NCBI GenBank assembly: GCA_964478335.1
Contig: CAYZIC010000002.1
Location: forward strand, 1 to 63,632
Source: CAYZIC01 sp964478335
GTDB taxonomy: Bacteria > Verrucomicrobiota > Kiritimatiellia > RFP12 > DVOR01
Direction of reading: 5' to 3'
Length of the DNA stretch: 63,632 nucleotides
Positions 36,720 to 46,778 of the stretch are shown here, one piece after another. The position numbers and the translations under genes were made by a program. Under the pieces are notes generated by a model, which worked only from the letters and a program-made list of their open reading frames with translations, ran no database searches and was not told the origin of the DNA. Each line of letters starts with the position of its first letter. Within the stretch, counting starts at the first letter, position 1.

Positions 36720-39700
36720 ATGAAAATGAAGTTCCTCCTCGCTTGCGCAGCGTGCGTATTGAATCTGGCCACGGCCTCTGCACAGTTGATCATCAATGAG
36801 ATCTGCGCCAAATCAACCGTCAATAACTACCCGCGTGAAAAGCCTACGTTGGCAGCCGACTGGGTGGAATTGTACAACACCTCGGCTCTGGCAGTCTCTG
36901 GACAAGGGTGGCAGTTATCACGCTTGGAGGGCTCTAAGGCTAAAACCTATTCGCTACCTGCGGTGCAAATCCCTGCCAAGGGCTATGCGGTCGTCTATTT
37001 TGTGGGCAAGGATGGGATCATGGTCAGCGATCCCACAAAACCCATGGCAATGGATACGGGGTTAAGCGCTAAGAATGGTGCCCAGACAATCCTGCTGGCC
37101 TATAATGGCGTAGAAAAGGATCGCTTGCAGATCCCTGAATCTTTAGGTGATGACCAAACTATCGGTGTCGCAGCAACGGGGTTGGTCGAGCAGACGCTCA
37201 TTGGCGCCGATACGCCCTACGCCTATGCCGTACCCCAAAATGGCGACTGGGGCGCAACCTGGCGCGAGGTCGGATTTGATGCCTCCGCTTGGACGCCTGG
37301 CAAAGGCGCCTTGGGTGCAACGGGCGACCAGGTCACCGAGGTCACTGGCCGCAAGGCATTCTTCACCTTTAACCAGCTGCAATACGAAGACTGGAAAGCC
37401 TCAGCATTCCCTGCTGATGATGCGAGTGGCACCTTGCTTAAGGTCAAAGAGCTCGGCACGATTCGATGCCTGACACAAGAAACCGCCGACATCGATGGCG
37501 TTTCTCGCACCAATGTGATGGACTTCTCGCTCAACACCTCAGCCACAGCCGCCGCGGTTCTTGACTCTGGCACGAACTACATGTCCCCCAAGGGTGCGAT
37601 GACCATGAGCTTTTGGGTCAAGATGCCCACGCAAATCAATAATGGTGGTGGCGGTGGCGTGACCTTAATCGGCACTCGCCAAAAGGCAAACAACCATAAT
37701 CATGGGTTTGTCTTTTCCATAACGTCGACGGGGTTACGCATGGAGATGTGGAATGGCACAGGCGGTCGAGCCGTCGAGGAAATGTCGTCTATTCGGATCA
37801 ATGATGCGCGCTGGCACCACCTCTCTCTCGCACTCGAGCGCACGACCAATTCGACGCGTTTGGCGGTTTACCTAGATGGCAAACCCGAACTCGCCCACAC
37901 CAGCACCTTATCTACTGCGTGCCAGTTTGTACCCAACACGCCGCTCTACTTTGGCTATTGCGGGACTAGCAGCTCCTATTGGAATCAGCCCCTCAAGGGG
38001 ATGCTCGATGACGTTGCCATCTATGACCACTACTTGACGGCAGATGAGGCGATGGTGCTCTATTCGGGCAAAGGGCCGAGTGCGCCGGTTGACCCAGTGC
38101 CGGACTATACGACGACGGTCGATCTACAGCCTGCAGAAAATAGCGTCTACACGCGTACCGTCGTCACGCAACCGGCTGGCGCAATCAACTATGGCAAGCT
38201 GGGCTTGGCCTATCAAGATGCCGTGCGTGTCTGGGTCAATGGCGCGGAACTCTTTCGCAGTGACTCCTTTGGCAACAATCCAGCATGGGATGCTGCCGCA
38301 GAATCGGCCCACCCAGTCGGCTCTGGCGACATTCAGACCGTTTCTCCAGAATTCTTCACGCCTGGCGAACCGCTGGTTGTTGCGGCGCAATGGGCACGCA
38401 GAAGTGCGGCTGAGGCGCCGTTGTATGGTTCGCTAGGATTGTCGGTCGTCACGACCAACGTTGCGGACAAGGCCTATGCGATCTTTAATCAGATGACCTT
38501 GGGCGGCGAGAATAATCCGCTGGAGATGATTCCCTTTGGCGTGAGCTTTGCCAATGCCAGCCACACGCCAGCAGTGCCCGCCCCCACGGACGACATTACC
38601 ATCACGGTCGACTCGATCGCAATGAATGCCAAGACGCCTGTCACGAATGCCACGCTCTACCTGCGTAAGATGTTCGAGACGCAGCTGGTCTCTGGCCAGA
38701 CCACGGCCAAGGAAAAGGCCTACCCGATGGACAAGGTCGGCACAATTGGCCTGACCACGACTTGGCGCGTGACGGTACCAGCCGCGGACTTGCCGCCTGC
38801 TGGCAACCTCTTCCGCTATCGCATTGTGGCGACCGACAGCAATGCCAAATCGTGGCGCGAACCGGCCTTTTACGATCCGCTCAATGGCCCCGAATATCAC
38901 GGCTCGATTGTGCGCAGCCCCGTCGAATCAGAATTGCCCGTCTACCACCTCTTTGTCAGCTCTGACAACCTCACCAACATGGACAAGCAGTACGACTCCA
39001 TTATGGGGGCGACACCCAAAGGCGCGCGCTGTAGCCTCTTTTATGATGGTGAGCTCTATGACAATGTCCGCATCGACTTGCGTGGTAATACCTCTGCTGC
39101 ATTCAGAAAGAAGTCCCATGGGCTACGCTTTAACAAAGGCCACGGCCTGCGCCACGATGCCAGCGGTGTCCGCGTGCGTAAGACCTCATTCACCACAGAA
39201 TACCTCGACGCGAGCTATTTGCGCCAAGGGCTGGCCTTTTGGTTCATGAGACAAGTGGGCATCCCTGCGCCCTTTCACTATCCCGTGCGTATCCAGCTCA
39301 ATGGGGCCTTTTATCAGCTCGGCTTCCACACCAACCGCATGAGCGACGAGCTCATCGAGGGCTACGGCCTCGACCCCAATGGCACCGCATACAAGTCAAT
39401 TGCAACATTTGTCAACGCCAATGGTGGTGCCGACACGAAAAAGATCATGCCTGAGGATGGCGACAACTCTCTCATGAAGGCCGCAGTTGACGGCCTTCAA
39501 AAGATTGAGACTCGTGCCACCTATTTCCATGACAACTTTGATGTCGCAGCATGGGTCAACTACTATGCCGCCACCCGTATCACCCAAGAAATGGACGATG
39601 TCTGGGCCAATATGTGCGTCTACTACGACACCTATGGTCAACAGACCTGGCGCCCGCTCCCCTACGACATGAATCTCTCCTGGGGGCAATTCTACAAGGA

Positions 39701-42700
39701 TGGCGACTGGGGTAACGGGCTCACAGGCGAGCTTGCCACGGCAGATCGCTTTAAGTCTCACCCCTTTTATGGTGGCGAGCAGGTACGTGCCTACAACAAA
39801 AAAAACAACGACATGATCAATAACGCCAATGCGATCTTCGCCACCATGACCGATGACCCGGTCATCCGTGAGATGATTCGCCGCAGATTGCGCACCTTGA
39901 TGGATCAATTCCTCCAAGCTCCTGGCACCACCAAAGAGCAAAGCATCCTCTGGCAGCGCATGAAAGCCGTGCATGACACCCTACTCCCCACCGCCAAGCT
40001 CGACCGCGACAAGTGGGGCCACGAATCATCTAGGCCGATTTGGATCTGGCCGACCTTTGTCACCCCAGAGGACGGTATCGAAAAGCTCTGGACCGGCTAC
40101 ATCGAGCCCCGCCGCACCCACCTCTTTGTCACACACGCCGCTGACAACGCAGCCAACCCATACAACCCCGACAAGTGCTTCACCTATATTGAGAAAGAGC
40201 ACAAGGATGACCCAGGCATCTTTACCTCCTACAACGCCGGCATTCCGGGTTCACAAACCGCCAACCTCACCTTGACGCTCTCCTACCAAGCTGGCACCGC
40301 AGCCAATCTCAAGGCCGACGAACAGGTCCTCATTACCAACCCCAATGACGAAGCCGTAGACCTATCCAACTGGACCCTGGCAGGCGACATCACCCACACC
40401 TGCCAGCCCGGCACCGTCATTCCGGCCAAGGGTACCCTCTACCTCACGCCAGACCGCGCCACCTTTAAGCGCTTGCACAGCGGCAAGAAGCTCTTTGTGC
40501 AGGGCAACTACAAGGGCCAAATCGGCACGCGCGCCAACGCCATCACCCTCACCGATACCACGGGCCGCCTCGTCAACACGCTCGCCATCACGGCGCAACC
40601 AAGCCCGGCGCAGCAGTTCCTCCGCGTCAGCGAATTCATGTTCGACCCGCCCAAGGGCGCCCACGCGATCGACGAACAGCTTTGCGAATACATTGAGCTC
40701 ATCAATACTTCGCCCACCGCCACGCTCGACCTTGGAGGCGTGACCTTCACCGAGGGCATTCTCTATACCTTCCCCGCTGGCATCTCGCTCGCACCGAGTA
40801 GCCGCCTCATCCTCGTCAAAGACTCCACCGCCTTTGCCGCCTGGAAGCCTGGCGTTGGCCCGACCTACCAGTGGACGAGCGGTTCGCTCAGCAACGCTGG
40901 CGAACGCCTCCGCCTCCTCGATGCAGCTGGCGAAAAGATCAGTGACATCGAGTACAAGGATGGCTGGTACCCGACCGCTTGCGGTCAAGGTGCCTCCCTC
41001 ATTGCTCGCGATCCTTGGCAAACCCTCTACTACAACTTTGACAAGTCCGAATACTGGTACCCCTCGCCCACCGCCAATGGCGCCCTCCTGCCAGGCACGA
41101 CCGTAACCCCGACGACCAAACCCACCGCCGTGGCCGCCTCGCCCATCTATATCAACGAAGTCCTCGCCCACACAGACCCTCCGCAATGCGACACCGTCGA
41201 GCTCTACAATGACTCCGACGTGGCGGTCGACATCAGTGGGTGGTTCCTCAGCGATGACCCTACCAAACTCACCAAATACACCTTTCCTGATGGCTCGCTT
41301 ATCCAACCCAGAGGGTTCCTCGTCATCAAAGAAAGGCAAATGGGCTTCCTCATCAGCGCCGATGGCGAACCGGTCATCCTCTCTTCCTCTAAGGATGGCT
41401 TCCCAACCGGCTACACCCACCAATTTGACGTCCCCCCCACGCCCAATGGCGTTTCCGTTGGTCGCGTCATCACCTCCGCCGGCAAAGAACGCTTCCAGCT
41501 CGAAAAGGCCCTGACCCTGGGTTATCCCTCGACCGACATGATCAATGGCACACCCGTTGGCGCGCCCAATGCCGGCCCGCTCATTGGTCCCATCGTCATC
41601 ACTGCCATTCACAAAACGGTCGACTCCACCATTGAGCCCCCCTACATCGAGCTCACCAATATCACCGACACCACCCAAACCCTCGCCAAAACCCACCCCA
41701 CCGAGCCCAGCCGTGGCACATTCCCCGCCAAGATCCAGGGCGACCTCGCCTATACATTCCCCATTACGGCCGAGGTCGCTGCGGGTGAAAGGTTCCTCGT
41801 GGTGGACTTTGACCCGAGCGATAAAAAGCGCAAGGCAGCCTTCATGCTGCGCTACAACATCGCCAACGCAACCCAAATCTTTGGTCCGTGGCAAGGCCTA
41901 CTCCTCGACGAGGGAGACATCACACTCTCTATCCCAGACAACCCCAATGCCCCCGATGTCGACCACGTCGAGCCGTGGGTTTCACAAGTCCCACGCGACC
42001 GAGCCAAATACAAGAATACCCTACCCTGGCCCACACCAACAACCGCCAAACCCACCCTCATCCGTGCGGTCGACACGCTCGCCATCGGCAGCGAACCCAC
42101 CATCTGGTCTGTCGGCACCTATGCCCCGGGCATCCTTGGCGACTACAATCCCAATCCAGATGCCGAAGAGATCCCCGATGTCGTGCTGGGCGAATCGGTC
42201 TCCATTAACTTCTCTTCCAACTCCACCTCCTCCAAAATCACCACCAGCACCGATGCCTTTGGTATGAATGCCGTGCAGGGGCGTTTGTGGAATGAGCACC
42301 TCAAGAATGGTAATACCCGCGTCACCTTGTCCTCGCTCCAAACCTCCGAGTCCACCCCCTCCCCCATCACAGTGACCGTCTACGACTCACGCGGCCACTA
42401 CCAAACGGCAGGCTGGGATATGACAAACCTCGAGGCACGCCTTCACCAAGGCTACCTCGACGACTCCCCTGGAGACACCGGCATTCGCCCAAAGCTCATT
42501 ATCTCCAACATCCCCTATCCGCAGTATTCCCTCTACCTCTACTGTGCATCTGATTCGAAAGAGATCAAGTTTGCGCCATTCGTCGTCAACAACATTGCCT
42601 ACTGCGGCAATCCCGAGATGAATGCCACCATTCAAGACGACAAATCCTGGGGCTCTACCGAAACCAACAAAAGCGCCATCACCCACCAAGAGGGCAAGAA

Positions 42701-44315
42701 TGTCCTCATCATTCGCGGACTCACCGCCGCCACGCTCAACACCCGTTTTATGGGGCGCGCAGGTAATCGCGGCACCATCTCGGCCATTCAAATTGTCGCC
42801 GAGGTCAATGCCAACCGCTACACCCGCAAAACGACGGCCATCGGCCCCTGGCACTCCGCTGACAGCTGGCTACAAGGCAGTAAAACGATCTCATGGGTAG
42901 ATGCCACCGCCGACAAACCCAGCCACGCAGTTATCGCCACCTCCCTCACAGTAGACGCACCCGTCACCCTCTCCTCGCTCACCCTCAAAGGCAAAGCCCC
43001 CATCGCAGTCACAGGCACAGGTGCCCTCACCTTTTTGCCCTCCGACACGATCCAGCGCCACATCCAGCTGACCGACCTAGAGGCCCCTGAGGCCACCTTG
43101 GCCTGCCCAATTGCCTCCTCCGCCCCCGTGACTGCGGTCTTGCGAAACGACCAAGTGCTCGACCTACAAGGCGAAACCTCTGCCGACCTAACCACCCATG
43201 GCGGCACGCTCAAGCTCTCAACCACGGCGACACCTCCTACCTTAACGCTCCATGACACCGCTCTTGAGCTCAATACCGACACCGTCAATAGCGCAATTAC
43301 CGCCTCTGATCTCACCATCAAGGCCACGCAGACGAGCGTCATCAAAGCCCTCACCACAGACGCCCTCACCACGCAGCCTGGCGAACTCTATCTCGACACA
43401 TTCAAGACGAAGTTCTTGACGCTGCAAGACGCCAACCTCATTCTCAATGGCCCGGCAACCCTCACCCATCGTCTCGTGGGCGGTTCGGGTAAGCTCACCA
43501 TCAATACGGGCGCGACCTGCACCCTCGACACCCCAGAGAATGACGGCTCCATCTACGACAAATCCAACATCCTCGCCCGCAGCGAAGCAGATACCTGCAC
43601 GCTCTCAGTCTTTGGCACGCTCGATGCCAGCACCACCACCCTCACCCCCGCTTGGTTAGGCACCGGCACCATTGACGTCGCCCATGGCACCCTCAAGGCC
43701 AACGGCATCATCAATCAATATGGCCGCGTGGCCATCACCGTCACCGGCGGCACCCTCGCCATCGGCAGCCAAGGCCTCGACCTACTCACCACCGATGCCA
43801 TCACCCTTGGGGCCGCCGCCACCCTCCAAGCCACCGCCGACACCTTTGTCGCGGCCCCGATCTCTGGTTCCATTGCTGGCGGCGCCACGATTGATCCAGC
43901 CGGCCACACCCTCACGATCAAGCAGACAATCGCCACCCAGTCTCCCCTGACCCTCGGCGCCGGCACCACCCACCTCACAATGGCCTGCCCTAAATTCGAT
44001 GCCTTGCTCAACCTAGGCCCTGCGACCATCCTCAAGATTGACCATGCAGACACCCTCGGCCGCGCCACACTCGTTTGCCAAGACGGCGCCCAGCTCATCG
44101 GTCCCGCCACATTTGCCAATCACGACTTCGAGGCGGGGCCCTTTGTTGTTGCCGAGCTACCAGGTGAAGCCCGCACCATCGAGCACCTCACAATCATCGA
44201 CCCCGTGACTGGAGACAAACACACAGACCAAGCAGGCCTCATCCTCTTCATTCGAGACGGCCAGCTCCTCCTCGCTCGCCCCCACGCCCCCGGCTTCCAA
44301 CTCTACTTGCAATAA
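36720..44315 (+). CDS. surface protein: lamin-tail domains, LamG, CotH kinase-like domain, module B, beta-repeat tail
   Basis: 2531 residues from ATG 36720 (AAAGG about 10 nt before; MKMKFLLACAACVLNLATASA signal peptide in two halves). Order: lamin-tail domain (LIINEICAKS, DWVELYNTS; 22-140), LamG/concanavalin domain (MTMSFWVKMP, RWHHLSLALE, GMLDDVAIYDHYL; 285-460), CotH-like domain (about 740-1100; VRIDLRGNTSAAFRKKSHG and PLPYDMNLSWG carrying the usual metal-binding Asp region), four more lamin-tail-type domains (about 1183, 1297, 1474 and 1622 onward), module B (1826-2030), then autotransporter-type beta repeats to the end. CotH proteins phosphorylate secreted proteins or act structurally; activity here is inferred. 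No membrane anchor or sorting signal is visible at the C-terminus (ARPHAPGFQLYLQ). Very C-rich codon use in the second half. Confidence 0.88.
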   Translation: MKMKFLLACAACVLNLATASAQLIINEICAKSTVNNYPREKPTLAADWVELYNTSALAVSGQGWQLSRLEGSKAKTYSLPAVQIPAKGYAVVYFVGKDGIMVSDPTKPMAMDTGLSAKNGAQTILLAYNGVEKDRLQIPESLGDDQTIGVAATGLVEQTLIGADTPYAYAVPQNGDWGATWREVGFDASAWTPGKGALGATGDQVTEVTGRKAFFTFNQLQYEDWKASAFPADDASGTLLKVKELGTIRCLTQETADIDGVSRTNVMDFSLNTSATAAAVLDSGTNYMSPKGAMTMSFWVKMPTQINNGGGGGVTLIGTRQKANNHNHGFVFSITSTGLRMEMWNGTGGRAVEEMSSIRINDARWHHLSLALERTTNSTRLAVYLDGKPELAHTSTLSTACQFVPNTPLYFGYCGTSSSYWNQPLKGMLDDVAIYDHYLTADEAMVLYSGKGPSAPVDPVPDYTTTVDLQPAENSVYTRTVVTQPAGAINYGKLGLAYQDAVRVWVNGAELFRSDSFGNNPAWDAAAESAHPVGSGDIQTVSPEFFTPGEPLVVAAQWARRSAAEAPLYGSLGLSVVTTNVADKAYAIFNQMTLGGENNPLEMIPFGVSFANASHTPAVPAPTDDITITVDSIAMNAKTPVTNATLYLRKMFETQLVSGQTTAKEKAYPMDKVGTIGLTTTWRVTVPAADLPPAGNLFRYRIVATDSNAKSWREPAFYDPLNGPEYHGSIVRSPVESELPVYHLFVSSDNLTNMDKQYDSIMGATPKGARCSLFYDGELYDNVRIDLRGNTSAAFRKKSHGLRFNKGHGLRHDASGVRVRKTSFTTEYLDASYLRQGLAFWFMRQVGIPAPFHYPVRIQLNGAFYQLGFHTNRMSDELIEGYGLDPNGTAYKSIATFVNANGGADTKKIMPEDGDNSLMKAAVDGLQKIETRATYFHDNFDVAAWVNYYAATRITQEMDDVWANMCVYYDTYGQQTWRPLPYDMNLSWGQFYKDGDWGNGLTGELATADRFKSHPFYGGEQVRAYNKKNNDMINNANAIFATMTDDPVIREMIRRRLRTLMDQFLQAPGTTKEQSILWQRMKAVHDTLLPTAKLDRDKWGHESSRPIWIWPTFVTPEDGIEKLWTGYIEPRRTHLFVTHAADNAANPYNPDKCFTYIEKEHKDDPGIFTSYNAGIPGSQTANLTLTLSYQAGTAANLKADEQVLITNPNDEAVDLSNWTLAGDITHTCQPGTVIPAKGTLYLTPDRATFKRLHSGKKLFVQGNYKGQIGTRANAITLTDTTGRLVNTLAITAQPSPAQQFLRVSEFMFDPPKGAHAIDEQLCEYIELINTSPTATLDLGGVTFTEGILYTFPAGISLAPSSRLILVKDSTAFAAWKPGVGPTYQWTSGSLSNAGERLRLLDAAGEKISDIEYKDGWYPTACGQGASLIARDPWQTLYYNFDKSEYWYPSPTANGALLPGTTVTPTTKPTAVAASPIYINEVLAHTDPPQCDTVELYNDSDVAVDISGWFLSDDPTKLTKYTFPDGSLIQPRGFLVIKERQMGFLISADGEPVILSSSKDGFPTGYTHQFDVPPTPNGVSVGRVITSAGKERFQLEKALTLGYPSTDMINGTPVGAPNAGPLIGPIVITAIHKTVDSTIEPPYIELTNITDTTQTLAKTHPTEPSRGTFPAKIQGDLAYTFPITAEVAAGERFLVVDFDPSDKKRKAAFMLRYNIANATQIFGPWQGLLLDEGDITLSIPDNPNAPDVDHVEPWVSQVPRDRAKYKNTLPWPTPTTAKPTLIRAVDTLAIGSEPTIWSVGTYAPGILGDYNPNPDAEEIPDVVLGESVSINFSSNSTSSKITTSTDAFGMNAVQGRLWNEHLKNGNTRVTLSSLQTSESTPSPITVTVYDSRGHYQTAGWDMTNLEARLHQGYLDDSPGDTGIRPKLIISNIPYPQYSLYLYCASDSKEIKFAPFVVNNIAYCGNPEMNATIQDDKSWGSTETNKSAITHQEGKNVLIIRGLTAATLNTRFMGRAGNRGTISAIQIVAEVNANRYTRKTTAIGPWHSADSWLQGSKTISWVDATADKPSHAVIATSLTVDAPVTLSSLTLKGKAPIAVTGTGALTFLPSDTIQRHIQLTDLEAPEATLACPIASSAPVTAVLRNDQVLDLQGETSADLTTHGGTLKLSTTATPPTLTLHDTALELNTDTVNSAITASDLTIKATQTSVIKALTTDALTTQPGELYLDTFKTKFLTLQDANLILNGPATLTHRLVGGSGKLTINTGATCTLDTPENDGSIYDKSNILARSEADTCTLSVFGTLDASTTTLTPAWLGTGTIDVAHGTLKANGIINQYGRVAITVTGGTLAIGSQGLDLLTTDAITLGAAATLQATADTFVAAPISGSIAGGATIDPAGHTLTIKQTIATQSPLTLGAGTTHLTMACPKFDALLNLGPATILKIDHADTLGRATLVCQDGAQLIGPATFANHDFEAGPFVVAELPGEARTIEHLTIIDPVTGDKHTDQAGLILFIRDGQLLLARPHAPGFQLYLQ

Positions 44316-44349
44316 AAGAACATTTATAGAAAGAGCGTTAAAATAAGGC

Positions 44350-44377
44350 TTGCAATTCCTCAATAAGTGTGTATAAT
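44350..44377 (+). promoter_or_regulatory. promoter and structured leader of the antiporter gene
   Basis: TTGCAA, 16-bp spacer, perfect TATAAT. The transcript would begin near 44384; CGCACCT (44379-44385) and AGGTGCG (44409-44415) pair around an AT-rich loop at the very start of the leader, about 30 nt before the ribosome site GAGGG. Confidence 0.75.
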
Positions 44378-44444
44378 ACGCACCTCTTCTATACCTATTT
44401 ATAGTAATAGGTGCGACCTTTGGCGACTGATTGAGGGATTCCTA

Positions 44445-46619
44445 ATGAAAAAGTTTATTCTTGCGGTAATGTGTATTGGTATGGCAACGTTGTCTTGGGG
44501 TGCGACCTCGGGCGAGGCTGTTCCGCTGACGCACCGCATGATGCTCTTGGTCATTCAGGTCGGCGTCATCCTCTTTGCTGCGCGACTGGGCAACAAACTC
44601 TTTGAAAAGCTCCACCTGCCTGGCGTTTTGGGCGAACTTTGCTCGGGTATGGTGATCGGCCCCTTTGCCTTGGGGGCGATCGGCTTGCCCATGCCAGGCT
44701 TAGAGCAGGGCCTCTTCGCGATGCAGAGCTTTGTCGATCCCAATGTCGGCGTTTCCCCTGAGCTCTATGGCCTCTGCACGGTCGCCTCTATCGTCTTGCT
44801 CTTCTTGGTCGGTGTCGAAACGGACCTCAAGATGTTTTTGCGTTATTCCGCAGCAGGTAGCCTCGTGGGTATCGGCGGTGTGGCCGCATCATTCTTGAGC
44901 GGCGTGGGCGCTGGCATGTACTTCTTGGATCTGCCGTGGGATTCTGCAGCGTGTATCTTTTTGGGTGTGATGAGCACGGCCACCTCGGTCAGCATCACCG
45001 CCCGTATCCTCTCCGAACGCCGCAAACTCGATTCCCAAGAAGGTGTCACGATCCTCGCAGGCGCCGTGATCGACGATGTTTTGGGCATTATTATGCTCGC
45101 CATCGGTATGGGCATCATCTCCGCCACAAAATCAGGTGGGGCCGTCGCCTGGTCCTCCATTGGCTGGATCGCGATCAAAACCTTTGCCATCTGGGCTGGT
45201 GCCACCGCGCTCGGTGTCCTCTTTTCTCGTCAAATCGCCAAAGTGCTCAAACCCTTGGGCTCTCATGGCGAAGTCGCCATCTTGGCTCTCGGTCTGGCCC
45301 TAATCTTGGGAGGACTCTTTGAACAAGCCCACCTGGCGATGATCATTGGCGCCTATGTGATGGGGCTCTCCTTCTCCCGTACCGAGATGAGCCACATGAT
45401 CCAAGAGCGCCTCCACTCAGTCTACACCTTTTTGGTGCCGATCTTCTTTGCCGTCATGGGTATGATGGTTGATGTCACCCAGCTGCTCAACCCCACAGTC
45501 CTCATCTTCGGGTTGGTCTACACCCTCTTTGCCGTCTTGGCCAAGCTTGTGGGCTGCGGCTTGCCGGCCTTTATCTTTGGCTTCAACACCCTCGGCGCCA
45601 CACGCATTGGTTTGGGCATGGTCCCCCGTGGAGAAGTGGCATTGATCGTGGCAGGCATTGCCCGCTCGACGGGCATGCTCGGAGACGCTAGCGACCAAGT
45701 CTTTAGCGTCGCAATCATGATGACGCTCATCACCACCCTCCTTGCCCCACCTCTCCTCGTCACCGTCTTCAAAACCTCCACTTCCGGCCTACGCTTGCGC
45801 TACCGCAAAGCCACCGCCACACGCTTGCCCACCGCAACCTATACCTTCCCCAACGAAGAAGTCGCCGACCTCGTTCTCTCCAAAGTCGTGCAAAACCTCT
45901 CCAAGGAGGGCTTCTTTGCCCACACGATCAACCAAGACGAAGGCATCATGCAAGCCCGCAAAGACGACCAAACCATCACCATCACCAACAAAGATGCCAA
46001 GATCACCTTTGATGCCGACGAATCGGCCGCAACATTCCTCCACGTCGTCGTTGCCGAATCCCTCGCAGAATTCGAAGCCATCCTCGTCGCCTTGCGCAAA
46101 CCCTTTACGGACGGCACCCCTCGCGGCATCTCCCTACACGACAAAGCCGCGGCTGTTCAGGCTCGCAAGCTCGCCGTTCTCAACCGCTACCTCCGCGAAG
46201 ACTGCCTCACCCCAAGCCTCAAAGGCACCACGCCCAAAGAGGTCATCACCGAATTGATTTGCCTACTCGAACGTAGCCACCTGGTCAAAGATGCCGCCAA
46301 AGCCATTAATCTCGTCATGCAGCGCGAAACCCTCATGAATACCGGCGTTGGCCACGGAGTGGCCTGCCCCCACTCACGTACGGACTCCGTGCAAAACCTC
46401 GTGTGTGCCATTGGTATCTCCGAAGCCGGCATTGACTTTGGCAATGTTGACGGCAGCCTCTGCCACATTGTTGTGTTAACCCTCTCCCCAACGGCCGTTG
46501 CCTCGCCCTACATGACCTTCATCACCGCGATCCTCGCACGCCTTAGAGACCACGACACTCGCAATCAACTGCGCGAATCTCTCACATCCAAAGAGATCCA
46601 CCAAGCTCTCTACAAATAA
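44445..46619 (+). CDS. cation:proton antiporter with C-terminal PTS EIIA domain
   Basis: 724 residues from ATG 44445 (GAGGG 7 nt before; signal-like MKKFILAVMCIGMATLSWG). Residues about 25-440 are a CPA2-type Na+(K+)/H+ exchanger with roughly twelve membrane helices (LPGVLGELCSGMVIGPFALG, SITARILSERRKLDSQEG, GAVIDDVLGIIMLA with the paired-Asp motif). Residues 490-590 are a soluble alpha/beta segment. Residues about 595-724 are an EIIA-Fru/Mtl-type domain (VGHGVACPHSRTD, phosphorylatable His about 643). Probably exchanges Na+ or K+ for protons across the inner membrane with activity tuned by the phosphotransferase system; the coupling is inference. It stands alone with its own promoter. Confidence 0.9.
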   Translation: MKKFILAVMCIGMATLSWGATSGEAVPLTHRMMLLVIQVGVILFAARLGNKLFEKLHLPGVLGELCSGMVIGPFALGAIGLPMPGLEQGLFAMQSFVDPNVGVSPELYGLCTVASIVLLFLVGVETDLKMFLRYSAAGSLVGIGGVAASFLSGVGAGMYFLDLPWDSAACIFLGVMSTATSVSITARILSERRKLDSQEGVTILAGAVIDDVLGIIMLAIGMGIISATKSGGAVAWSSIGWIAIKTFAIWAGATALGVLFSRQIAKVLKPLGSHGEVAILALGLALILGGLFEQAHLAMIIGAYVMGLSFSRTEMSHMIQERLHSVYTFLVPIFFAVMGMMVDVTQLLNPTVLIFGLVYTLFAVLAKLVGCGLPAFIFGFNTLGATRIGLGMVPRGEVALIVAGIARSTGMLGDASDQVFSVAIMMTLITTLLAPPLLVTVFKTSTSGLRLRYRKATATRLPTATYTFPNEEVADLVLSKVVQNLSKEGFFAHTINQDEGIMQARKDDQTITITNKDAKITFDADESAATFLHVVVAESLAEFEAILVALRKPFTDGTPRGISLHDKAAAVQARKLAVLNRYLREDCLTPSLKGTTPKEVITELICLLERSHLVKDAAKAINLVMQRETLMNTGVGHGVACPHSRTDSVQNLVCAIGISEAGIDFGNVDGSLCHIVVLTLSPTAVASPYMTFITAILARLRDHDTRNQLRESLTSKEIHQALYK

Positions 46620-46680
46620 CCCGGCGCACATCAGCAACTACGCAATACGGGTAATAATCTTTTAAAGGTGGATTTTAGAA

Positions 46681-46708
46681 TTGCATTTTTTAGATAACTT
46701 GTTATAAT
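46681..46708 (+). promoter_or_regulatory. promoter of the restriction-modification operon
   Basis: TTGCAT, 16-bp spacer, TATAAT, with the start about 65 nt before the methylase ATG. No controller-protein gene is present. Confidence 0.7.
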
Positions 46709-46778
46709 TATGCGCATAAAAGAATGGGTATGAGTACTTAAAATATGAGCAGCCACACACGTCATGAATGGAGCCATT

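Noticed and set aside
40362..41894. 510-residue open frame on the minus strand opposite the CotH gene
   Set aside because: It is a mirror of C-rich coding sequence on the plus strand, which encodes clear lamin-tail domains; the composition (Gly, Asp, Glu, Arg-rich) is typical of antisense shadow frames.
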